IMG/VR virus record: IMGVR_UViG_3300023109_000093
Coordinates: 1 to 28,303 of that record
DNA length: 28,303 nucleotides
Source: a virus
Direction: 5' to 3' (one strand)
In this document: in pieces, positions 22,067-28,303 of the stretch
Layout of the letters: each line of letters opens with the position of its first letter
Position numbering within the stretch: the stretch's first letter is position 1
Made by a program: the position numbers and the translations under genes
The notes under the pieces: generated by a model
What the model saw: only the letters and a program-made list of their open reading frames with translations
The model's database searches: none
Told to the model about the DNA's origin: nothing

Positions 22067-23422
22067 CTATCCTAAACTTCCGCCTAAATCTTTAAATTTC
22101 TGTGCTAAATTTTTCTTTACCAATGTTTCTCCTGTTTTCATTGTTTGGGTAGTCTGTCTTCCTTGAGATGTTTGTGGCTCAAAGAAATCAAACTGCCCGT
22201 TATTTGTGTTAATTTTACTTGGTAATGTAATACCATCTGGGCCAAATCTATTTTTAATAACATGGCCTCTACCAGTACCAGATAATTTATCTTCAACTTT
22301 TCTTGATAATGACATTAAGAAATCTGCAACCATTACCTTACCATATGATGATGCAATTTTATCTGCTTCAATAATATCATCTTCTAGTGCAGATCTACCT
22401 GCTTGAGATGCTGTCCAAACTGGAACATTATATTCCCCGGCCATGCCTCGCATTTCTTCATATAACTCTTCTAAAGCTTCATGCTTATCTTTTTTAGTAT
22501 TTACTTTTAATAAATCACCATAATCTATTACAATTAAATCTGGAGTATTTCCTAACATAATTGTTTTTTCAATATGTGCTTTTATTCCCATAACACCAGT
22601 AGACTTAGTTGGATAATATTTTATAATTAATTCTCCAGATAATGTCTCTAATTTTTCTTGTATATCATCAGTGTAATTTTTTAAATTCTGAGCAGCAATA
22701 CCAGTAACTACAGAATCATAACGTTGACCTACATAATTATCATTTAACTCTAACGTATAGTGTATAACTGTTTTACCTTTTTTAACAGCATTTGCTCCTA
22801 TATTAATAAGCATCCATGATTTTCCAATACCGGCTGGAGCCATAACTACTCCTAATTCGCCGGCAGCTAATCCACCATCCATTAAATCATCTATTACATC
22901 CCATCCGGTGCTAATAGTGTTTCTAGCTGATTCAGTATATCTAGCAATAACATCTTTTTTATATTCATGACCGATGTCAGTGTCAGCACCAGCTTTCATT
23001 GCTGAATCTATTTTACTTTTAATTTCATCATAACTACCCATTTTGAGCAAATTAACCGAATCCATTATTGCTCGCTTAATTTCTTGATTCTTACAAAACT
23101 TAAGTATTTCATTTTTAACAAAGTCTAAATCATCTGACTCCATAAATCGAAATACTTCTTTTAATTGTTCTAATATTGCAGTTTTAAGAACATCATTATC
23201 TATTTCTGTTACTTTAACTTTTAATACATCTTTTGAAGGTGGAGTTTTATACTCACGGAAATGTTCTAGTAATATATCTAATAACCAACTATTAGCATCA
23301 GATTCGAAATACTCTGACTGTATAATATCAGCAATTTGTTGTAAAAATGTTCTATCCACAAACATAGCTGCCAAAACTTTAATTTGAAACGACCATCCAT
23401 ACTCACTTAACTTATCTGTCAT
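22067..23422 (-). CDS. 41: Replicative DnaB-type helicase (T4 gp41-like)
   Basis: A 451-aa hexameric helicase of the RecA-like DnaB/gp41 type that unwinds DNA ahead of the polymerase and drives lagging-strand priming. The N-terminal domain spans about 1-150; the motor domain has Walker A APAGIGKS at 195-202, the strand VIHYTLE (219-225) with the catalytic Glu, Walker B DLIVIDYGD (295-303), and TASQAGR (helicase motif 3 Gln) near 341. T4 gp41 is 475 aa. No primase gene is visible in this window. It has its own promoter at 23428-23456 with ATG only 5 nt away and a terminator downstream. Confidence 0.92.
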   Translation of the reverse strand: MTDKLSEYGWSFQIKVLAAMFVDRTFLQQIADIIQSEYFESDANSWLLDILLEHFREYKTPPSKDVLKVKVTEIDNDVLKTAILEQLKEVFRFMESDDLDFVKNEILKFCKNQEIKRAIMDSVNLLKMGSYDEIKSKIDSAMKAGADTDIGHEYKKDVIARYTESARNTISTGWDVIDDLMDGGLAAGELGVVMAPAGIGKSWMLINIGANAVKKGKTVIHYTLELNDNYVGQRYDSVVTGIAAQNLKNYTDDIQEKLETLSGELIIKYYPTKSTGVMGIKAHIEKTIMLGNTPDLIVIDYGDLLKVNTKKDKHEALEELYEEMRGMAGEYNVPVWTASQAGRSALEDDIIEADKIASSYGKVMVADFLMSLSRKVEDKLSGTGRGHVIKNRFGPDGITLPSKINTNNGQFDFFEPQTSQGRQTTQTMKTGETLVKKNLAQKFKDLGGSLG

Positions 23423-23427
23423 AAATT

Positions 23428-23456
23428 ATTATATAAAAAATAAATAATAAATCCAA
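23428..23456 (-). promoter_or_regulatory. Candidate promoter TTGGAT-17-TATAAT upstream of gp41
   Basis: Minus-strand TTGGAT (23451-23456) and TATAAT (23428-23433) with a 17-nt spacer, an exact match. It sits just past the stop of the 5' nuclease gene. The gp41 ATG is 5 nt after the -10 box, so the start would coincide with the transcription start, giving a leaderless message. Confidence 0.7.
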
Positions 23457-23457
23457 T

Positions 23458-24507
23458 TTATTTTGTTTTTTGTGCAAATGCACTCAATGATAACCAGGTG
23501 TTATTTAACCAGTCTGGCATATTTTTCATTACAGACCACATTTTGTCTTCCATAAATAATCTTCTAAATTCAATCTTATTTAATTCTGATACTGATGATT
23601 CCATAATTTTTCTAATATTACTTTTTGTTTGTGCTGGAATATCTAATAGTTTTAGATTCATTAGTTTCCAATTATCTGAAATAATATTTTTGTTATCTAT
23701 TATTTTATTATATGTTTTTGATTCTGTTACATTATTATAACATGTTTCCCATAAATCATCTAATTCATATTCTTGTTCTTTATCCAAGTCAGGAACATGT
23801 TTTAATAAAGTTTTTGGACCAATTCCCATTACTCCAGGAATATTATCTGACTTATCACCTGTAAATGCTCTATATAATACATAGTTTTTAGGGTGTACCT
23901 GAAACTCATCTAATAATTTTTCTGTATCATATAATTTCTTTTTAATAGGAGACCAAATTTGAATTTTATCATTAATTAATTGATAAAAATCTCTATCAGT
24001 TGATACAATTGTCATTTTTTTACTTTTAGCTTCATACATTTCAGTAATATATGCAATTGTGTCATCTGCTTCAATTCCATCCATTGATAAAAATGTAACT
24101 GGTAATGCATCTAAATATGAAACTAATCTGCTGAATTGGTGTCTCATAGCTTCTTGCTCATGTTCTATACTAGGCATATGATGATCATGTCTTCGCAATC
24201 TTGTTTTATTAACACGATTACCTTTATAATCTTTATAAATCTTTTTTCTTCGTTTAGATCCACCAACCCCATCAAATACAATGATACATCTAGAAGGCTT
24301 AAAATCTCTAACACATTTTCCAATGCTATATAAAAATCCTGTAATCCCTCCTATATGTTCTCCATCTTCGTTAGTTGAAGGAGTTGCTGAAAATGATCTA
24401 ATAAAAGTATTGAGTCCATCAAAAATCATAATATGATCATCAGGACTCTGATTAATACTTTCTTTTTCTTTTTGAAGTTGCTTAAATAATTCTTGATATT
24501 TATTCAT
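23458..24507 (-). CDS. FEN/T4-RNase-H-type 5'-3' nuclease
   Basis: A 349-aa flap endonuclease-family enzyme that removes RNA primers from Okazaki fragments, the role of T4 Rnh. Motifs: MIFDGLNTFIRSFSA (Asp near residue 29), IIVFDGVGGSKRRKKIYKDYKGNR (about 74-97, metal Asp and basic arch), GIEADDTIAY (the EADD acid cluster), IVSTDRDFYQL and FTGDKSDNIPGVMGIGPKTLL (H3TH DNA-binding motif with the last Asp pair). All acidic ligands are present, so it should be active. It shares one base with the uvsX stop (TAATG). Confidence 0.93.
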   Translation of the reverse strand: MNKYQELFKQLQKEKESINQSPDDHIMIFDGLNTFIRSFSATPSTNEDGEHIGGITGFLYSIGKCVRDFKPSRCIIVFDGVGGSKRRKKIYKDYKGNRVNKTRLRRHDHHMPSIEHEQEAMRHQFSRLVSYLDALPVTFLSMDGIEADDTIAYITEMYEAKSKKMTIVSTDRDFYQLINDKIQIWSPIKKKLYDTEKLLDEFQVHPKNYVLYRAFTGDKSDNIPGVMGIGPKTLLKHVPDLDKEQEYELDDLWETCYNNVTESKTYNKIIDNKNIISDNWKLMNLKLLDIPAQTKSNIRKIMESSVSELNKIEFRRLFMEDKMWSVMKNMPDWLNNTWLSLSAFAQKTK

Positions 24508-25664
24508 TATCCTTCTTCATTTATAACTTCTTCATCAACTACTACATCGTCAATACCACCATCTATTCCGGCTCTGTATTTAAATATATATGCTTCACAA
24601 ATTCTATTATACAGTCTATCTTTCATTTTAGTATTTTGTATTACCTTTTCTATGAAATCTTTACTTTGAAATTTGATAGTTTCTAGAACTTCGCCAGTAT
24701 CTGGATCAACATCATCTAATGAATACCAAGCTCCTGATTGAGAAACTAATTTGAAATTCTTCATGATATTTAACCAACCGCCATAGTTGTCAATTCCACT
24801 ATCATAATATATTTCATAATCAATTTTTCTGTTAGGAGGCCCCATTCTGTTTTTTACAACATGTACATTAGTTTTATTTCCAACTACTTGATCTGTTCCG
24901 TTTACTCTGGCCTTTATCATACCAGTATTTTTTAAACGAAGTCTAACCGATGAATGAAATGGTAAAGCTTTACCGCCTGCAGTTGTCCATGGATCTCCAA
25001 AAGATACGCCTAATTTAGTTCTTAACTGATTAGTGAAGATTAAACATATTCTTTCTCTAGCTATCCAATTAGTAACTTTTCTCATAGCTTTACTTAATAT
25101 AATAGATTTGGATGTTGCATATCCATCTTTATCATATTCCATTGCCATTTCTATTTTAGTAGATGCTCCCATTACTGAGTCTACTACTATAGTTACTAAC
25201 CTATCTTTGTCAGACTTTCTAACATTTTCAACAATTGTTTCAATAGTTTCAAATATTTCTTCAATTGTTTCTAATGGAACATATAACATAGTTTTTAAAT
25301 CTACGCCAATTGCTGTTAAAAATTCTGCACTACTAGCTGATTCTGTATCAATATATACTGATAATCCGCCTCTTTTTTGCGTCTCTGCTAAGGTATGAGC
25401 TGCTAGTAATGATTTACCAGAAGCTTCAAGTCCTGTTATTTCGGTAATTCTACCAACAGGAAATCCTCCGTTAGGACGATTTGAAATGGCTAAATCTAAC
25501 ATTGAGCATCCAGTAGATATCCATTCATTAACATTTGTAGGAGCATCATCATCACCATCTAGAAAAAATGCTGACTTGTAATTTTGTCCTTTAAATTGTT
25601 TATTAATGCTTTCTGCTAGCGCCGATGCTAACGAATCTTCCAGTTCGCTCTTTTTCTTTCCCAT
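24507..25664 (-). CDS. uvsX: RecA-family recombinase (T4 UvsX-like)
   Basis: A 385-aa RecA/UvsX strand-exchange protein for recombination-dependent replication and repair. Walker A GLEASGKS is at 78-85, the Walker B strand is VTIVVDSVMGAS, then the Gln-containing IFTNQLRTKLGVSFGDPWTTAGGKALPFHSS region corresponds to the L1-L2 zone and nucleotide-sensing Gln. The C-terminal GxxDxxDxxV acidic stretch (DGGIDDVVVDEEVINEEG) resembles RecA tails. T4 UvsX is 391 aa. It is encoded between gp32 and the 5' nuclease, the recombination-replication group seen in T4 relatives, with an 11-nt gap after gp32. Confidence 0.95.
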   Translation of the reverse strand: MGKKKSELEDSLASALAESINKQFKGQNYKSAFFLDGDDDAPTNVNEWISTGCSMLDLAISNRPNGGFPVGRITEITGLEASGKSLLAAHTLAETQKRGGLSVYIDTESASSAEFLTAIGVDLKTMLYVPLETIEEIFETIETIVENVRKSDKDRLVTIVVDSVMGASTKIEMAMEYDKDGYATSKSIILSKAMRKVTNWIARERICLIFTNQLRTKLGVSFGDPWTTAGGKALPFHSSVRLRLKNTGMIKARVNGTDQVVGNKTNVHVVKNRMGPPNRKIDYEIYYDSGIDNYGGWLNIMKNFKLVSQSGAWYSLDDVDPDTGEVLETIKFQSKDFIEKVIQNTKMKDRLYNRICEAYIFKYRAGIDGGIDDVVVDEEVINEEG

Positions 25665-25675
25665 ATATAACTTTC

Positions 25676-26449
25676 TTAATTATTGAATAAATCGTCAAAT
25701 GCTTCTGCTACGTCTGTTTTTTTAGTAACAGTATCATTTGATTTTGTTTCAGTTGCAGGAGTTGCTGCAGCTTTTGGAGTTGACGTATCAGAGTCAGCAC
25801 TTTCTGGATTCATCCAATCATTTAATGCTTTTTCTAATTCTTCATATGTTGGCTCTGGAAATAGATCTGTTATTTTAGGTTGATCCATTATTGATTTTGC
25901 AATTGCTTTATCTTCAGTAGCTGCTGATGTATTAGGTTTAACTCTAATAGCTGTTTTTGGATATTGACCAGGACCTTCTGATGGGGTAAATTCAACGTCA
26001 ATGTCTCTTCCATTCATTAAGTCGGTAATATCACCATAATCAGGGTCTGCTATAATAGATAATAATTCAGAATAAATTGTTTTTCCGAATCCCCAAAATT
26101 TAACACCTTCAGATTCTTTACCTCTTACTACAACAGGAACGTACGTTCTCATTTTTGGTTCAATTTTTCTACCCATTAACCAGTCATCTTTATCACCAGT
26201 TTTCTTAAGCTTTTCAGCAAATTCTACTACTGGATCAGCATTACCAAATGTTATTGGAGAGAGCATACTTCTCTTTGCAATATCATAATGGAAATACATT
26301 TCTAGGAAAGGGTTTTCTTTTCTGTGAACGTAAGGGACAATTCTTACTCTTTGTTTGCCAGGTTCTGGCTTGAAATAGTTATTTCTTCTGTCGTTAGTTG
26401 TTGTTAATTGGTTAAGTTTTGCCTTTATGGCGTTTAAGTCTAAACTCAT
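25676..26449 (-). CDS. 32: ssDNA-binding protein (T4 gp32-like, zinc-less)
   Basis: A 257-aa gp32-type protein that coats single strands and organises recombination and replication. The N-terminal NAIKAKLNQLTTTNDRRNNYFKP matches the cooperativity region, then RVRIVPYVHRKENPFLEMYFHY and MRTYVPVVVRG with the OB-fold core. The acidic tail VAEAFDDLFNN follows a low-complexity linker, as in gp32 where it binds partners. The zinc site of T4 gp32 (three Cys, one His) is absent; the protein has no cysteine. A Shine-Dalgarno AAAGGA sits before the ATG and a tandem ACAATTAA repeat lies just upstream, a candidate autoregulatory site. Confidence 0.93.
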   Translation of the reverse strand: MSLDLNAIKAKLNQLTTTNDRRNNYFKPEPGKQRVRIVPYVHRKENPFLEMYFHYDIAKRSMLSPITFGNADPVVEFAEKLKKTGDKDDWLMGRKIEPKMRTYVPVVVRGKESEGVKFWGFGKTIYSELLSIIADPDYGDITDLMNGRDIDVEFTPSEGPGQYPKTAIRVKPNTSAATEDKAIAKSIMDQPKITDLFPEPTYEELEKALNDWMNPESADSDTSTPKAAATPATETKSNDTVTKKTDVAEAFDDLFNN

Positions 26450-26459
26450 ATTGTATCCT

Positions 26460-26547
26460 TTAATTGTTTAATTGTTATTATTTGTTTATTTATTAATTAT
26501 ATTATAAGTAATTAATTCGTTAATTCAAAGTTAATTGTGTAATTGTT
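26460..26547 (-). repeat. 17-nt imperfect direct repeat flanking the gp32 promoter; candidate operator
   Basis: Two copies of an AT-rich element (16 of 17 identical) lie at 26460-26476 and 26531-26547. On the transcribed strand the proximal copy is two tandem ACAATTAA units placed directly before the Shine-Dalgarno of gp32. In T4, gp32 represses its own mRNA by binding repeats in an unstructured A/U-rich leader near the start codon, so the proximal copy is a candidate operator. The distal copy lies upstream of the -35 box. Confidence 0.5.
26501..26528 (-). promoter_or_regulatory. Candidate gp32 promoter TTGAAT-16-TATAAT
   Basis: Minus-strand TTGAAT (26523-26528) and TATAAT (26501-26506), spacer 16 nt, one mismatch to the TTGGAT box of the other sites. 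It lies in the 97-nt gap before gp32, the longest gap in this part of the window. The predicted leader is about 45 nt, long enough to hold an operator. Confidence 0.6.
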
Positions 26548-27176
26548 TATAAATTTGTATGTTTGATATCACCACGTTGAAGTGTCGGTTTATCTGCATC
26601 CATATCAATTTTTGGAAGTATATCACTATTCCATGTTGTTTCTATATCTTTATTCCTAGTAGCATATGTTTCAGATGGAGGAGCATAATAGTAATATCCT
26701 CCTTTAGAATTATACGAACTTCGTGTAAATCTCAATTGTTTCATAGATACTAATATTTCTTTACCCAGAGATCTTTGATTTAATATCCCTAGTTTTTTTA
26801 ATGATGTAAATATACTAGGTATCTTTCCGTCTCCAACATTATCTGCAGTATAATCTTCTACTGACTTTGTTATCCACGTTACATCTGTAATAGTTGTTAA
26901 TGATGCTAGCGATATATTTAGTAAGGAAGGATTTGAATAATTATCCATTAACCAACTGACTAAAGACTTTCCTAAATTTTTTTCAACTTCTTTTAGTATT
27001 TTGGTATCAGTAATTCTTGCTATTTCTTCTTGCATGACATCTTCTTTGTCATTTAAAAATCCTACTGCATCTTGAATTTTATCTGCTATATCAAAACCTA
27101 ATGATGGTATTGAAAGATCTTCTTGTTCCTGAAGATTTTTAGTACCAATTCTTTTCATTAATTTTTTAAAATTCAT
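26547..27176 (-). CDS. Protein with GTKNLQE N-terminal tag, possible internal head protein
   Basis: A 209-aa soluble protein of unknown family. Its first 19 residues, MNFKKLMKRIGTKNLQEQE, are basic with a Leu-Gln-Glu at 15-17, the (L/I)xE type of site cut by T4 prohead protease gp21. The 105-aa neighbour has the same GTKNL tag. The rest is largely helical, with conserved-looking KKLGILNQRSLGKEILVSMKQ and a Tyr-rich GGYYYYAPPSE near residue 160. If the tag works as in T4 internal proteins, the protein is packed in the prohead and trimmed. A virion-delivered function is possible. No enzymatic motif is visible. Confidence 0.6.
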   Translation of the reverse strand: MNFKKLMKRIGTKNLQEQEDLSIPSLGFDIADKIQDAVGFLNDKEDVMQEEIARITDTKILKEVEKNLGKSLVSWLMDNYSNPSLLNISLASLTTITDVTWITKSVEDYTADNVGDGKIPSIFTSLKKLGILNQRSLGKEILVSMKQLRFTRSSYNSKGGYYYYAPPSETYATRNKDIETTWNSDILPKIDMDADKPTLQRGDIKHTNL

Positions 27177-27187
27177 TAGTTTTATCG

Positions 27188-27505
27188 TTAAAATTCAAAA
27201 TCGTCATCAAATGAGTTTTTAGGTTCTTGATATGGTTTATCATAATTACCTTTTTGGAGATCTCCCATTAATGAGTTTGGAATATTTAGCTTATCATCTG
27301 CTAAAAAATTTCCTGCTAATTTTCCATCAACATATATTTCCAAGTTTCCGTTCTGGCCAATTTTCCATTCGCCTGAATCTCCTTCTTTTTTATTGAAATG
27401 TCCTTTAAGCCAATTTTGTTGATTAGCCGCAGCTTCTTTTAATAAATTAGATTCTGTAAGATTTTTTGTACCAAATCTTGTCATATTTTGTTGTAATTTA
27501 CTCAT
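27188..27505 (-). CDS. Small protein with GTKNLTE N-terminal tag
   Basis: A 105-aa protein. Residues 1-20, SKLQQNMTRFGTKNLTESNL, share the RxGTKNLxE tag with the next gene's protein and end in Leu-Thr-Glu-Ser, a good prohead-protease-type site. The middle (GEWKIGQNGNLEIYVDGKLAGNFLADDKLN) looks like a small beta domain; the C-terminus is acidic and aromatic (NSFDDDFEF). The start codon overlaps the preceding stop by 1 nt and it is followed 11 nt later by the 209-aa gene, so the three genes form a unit. Function unknown. Confidence 0.6.
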   Translation of the reverse strand: MSKLQQNMTRFGTKNLTESNLLKEAAANQQNWLKGHFNKKEGDSGEWKIGQNGNLEIYVDGKLAGNFLADDKLNIPNSLMGDLQKGNYDKPYQEPKNSFDDDFEF

Positions 27506-28182
27506 TATTTTTCTTCCTTTTCCAAGGTGTCAATTTCAAAGTCTTCTAATTCTCCATGAAATGCCATGGATCCTTCCATACCCCAATTATTTCCACCTGC
27601 ATCTTTTCCCATTAAGTAGATTGCTTTTTCATATCCATGATCGTCAACTTCTTCATAATCATTAAATTCAATATCAAATGGTGAACTTCCATCTATACTA
27701 ACTGTTATTGTAAGATTTGTACCACTACCCATTTTTGTATTTTTCAATTCAATTCTTGGCTGATAGTTTTGATTGTCTTTATATTTTAAATCTGTTCGTA
27801 CATTTCCGTCTTTGTCTTTTAGGGCTTCTGTTATACCCATTTTTGCAACTTTAGCTTTAATCATTTCCATGTATTTATCATCAATTGTTCCAGCCAACAT
27901 CCCTTTTTGTCCGGCAATAGTATACATTCCTTTAAATACAGCATTTGTTCCAATAATTAATATGATATTATTAGATCCTTTTTCTAATGTAGCTACAGTT
28001 TGACCGTTACCCATTTTTTCTAATTCAAATCCCATATCAATTAATGGCTGTAATCTATTTGAAGATTGTTCTTGAAGATTTTTTTGATGATTTGTAGTAG
28101 CGTCTGCTAATGTTGGTAAAGATCCATCTGCATTTCTTTCCCATGCAAATCCTTCTTTCAGTAAATTTTTTAATTTAATCAT
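27505..28182 (-). CDS. Protein with MIKLKNLLKE N-terminal tag, possible head protein
   Basis: A 225-aa protein. The N-terminus MIKLKNLLKEGFAWERNADG resembles capsid-targeting tags with Leu-Lys-Glu-Gly at 8-11 as a likely prohead-protease site; another Leu-Gln-Glu-Gln occurs near residue 38. The body has beta-rich segments (GQTVATLEKGSNNIILIIGTNAVFKGMYTIAG and RIELKNTKMGSGTNLTITVSIDG) and an acidic C-terminus. No cysteine. AAAGAAAA precedes the ATG weakly. It is the first complete gene of the set; the gene before it is cut by the window edge. Function unknown. Confidence 0.6.
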   Translation of the reverse strand: MIKLKNLLKEGFAWERNADGSLPTLADATTNHQKNLQEQSSNRLQPLIDMGFELEKMGNGQTVATLEKGSNNIILIIGTNAVFKGMYTIAGQKGMLAGTIDDKYMEMIKAKVAKMGITEALKDKDGNVRTDLKYKDNQNYQPRIELKNTKMGSGTNLTITVSIDGSSPFDIEFNDYEEVDDHGYEKAIYLMGKDAGGNNWGMEGSMAFHGELEDFEIDTLEKEEK

Positions 28183-28216
28183 GATAGTATTTTCTTTATT
28201 ACATATATAAATATAG

Positions 28217-28303
28217 TTAAAAATTAATTCTTTTAAAAAATACTAAGTCTATCCTGCGATAACCATTATCATCAGTTAATAAAAAAGAATTTTCAAATGC
28301 TTC
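28217..28303 (-). CDS. C-terminus of an unknown protein (cut by window edge)
   Basis: The last 28 residues of a gene entering from the right edge, starting EAFENSFLLTDDNGYRRIDLV and ending FFKRINF before a TAA. It lies 34 nt upstream of the 225-aa gene in the same orientation. Too little is visible for a family call. Confidence 0.6.
   Translation of the reverse strand, partial: EAFENSFLLTDDNGYRRIDLVFFKRINF

Noticed and set aside
22041-22073. TAGGAT-like box upstream of the reductase with a TAAATT or TATATT -10
   Set aside because: Boxes are weak and lie before the terminator, so a transcript would cross the hairpin. Not strong enough to list as a promoter.
564-25883. Many plus-strand open frames of 60-135 codons, e.g. 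876-1283, 15211-15576 and 25033-25398
   Set aside because: They lie antisense inside well-identified genes, have odd composition and no domain, and no convincing intergenic start signals. They are shadows of the minus-strand genes.
25676-26449. Zinc finger in gp32
   Set aside because: The protein has no cysteine, so the T4-type Cys/His zinc site is absent. The gp32 call rests on the rest of the fold.
27188-27217. C-terminus NSFDDDFEF of the 105-aa protein as a third clamp-binding peptide
   Set aside because: It resembles acidic-aromatic tails generally but lacks the NKFF core shared by DpdA and the polymerase, and there is no replication context.
1-28303. Primase (gp61), helicase loader (gp59), tRNA genes, CRISPR repeats, integrase or transposase
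   Set aside because: None was found on reading both strands; the primase and loader are presumably elsewhere in the genome.

Overview
The window looks like part of a T4-related (Tevenvirinae-like, probably distant) tailed-phage genome. Every convincing gene lies on the minus strand. Genes are packed with overlaps of 1-14 nt or gaps of a few bases. G+C is very low, about 23-28% in the 60-base lines I counted. The core is an almost complete T4-type replisome: polymerase gp43, clamp gp45, clamp loader gp44/gp62, helicase gp41, ssDNA-binding gp32, recombinase UvsX and a FEN-type 5' nuclease. A Bacteroidota (flavobacterium-like) host is my inference from the low G+C, an export signal ending SFSAQ, a lipoprotein box and several starts without Shine-Dalgarno sites. 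No tRNA, CRISPR, transposon or integrase was seen, and no stretch over 300 bases lacks a gene.

Layout in transcription order, from high to low coordinates. 28303-26547: end of an unknown gene, then three unknown proteins whose N-termini resemble capsid-targeting tags with prohead-protease sites. 26449-22067: gp32 (own promoter and a candidate operator), UvsX, 5' nuclease, then gp41 (own promoter) ending at a hairpin terminator. 21983-19966: B12-dependent ribonucleotide reductase coupled to a tiny Cys-rich protein. 19923-15903: an operon with folE, queD, queE, groES, a lipoprotein and phoH. 15860-14596: UV-damage endonuclease and a small membrane protein. 14595-12076: DNA polymerase. 12043-5463: two small proteins (one a PTPS-like T-fold), a glycosyltransferase, a 59-aa protein, DpdA, clamp, dUTPase, clamp-loader large subunit, two small proteins, clamp-loader small subunit and a DUF3310-like protein. 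5436-3909: YubB-like protein and a Cas4/RecB-like Fe-S nuclease. 3856-1: a secreted protein, a small phage protein, a SLOG protein and three consecutive glycosyltransferases.

How it fits together: FolE, QueD and QueE make 7-carboxy-7-deazaguanine, and DpdA is the transglycosylase that swaps 7-deazaguanines into DNA. No QueC lies in the window. dpdA sits directly upstream of the clamp gene, and its C-terminus carries nearly the same NKFFxF peptide that ends the DNA polymerase. This suggests that base modification is tethered to the sliding clamp and follows replication.

Regulation: seven sites share a hand-aligned promoter, TTGGAT-17 nt-TATAAT (at most two mismatches over the two hexamers), just upstream of genes; gp32 has a related one with a 16-nt spacer. 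Most lie so close to the start codon that transcripts would be leaderless or nearly so. Four short genes of 43-59 codons or at the window edges, easily missed by length cut-offs, are included.
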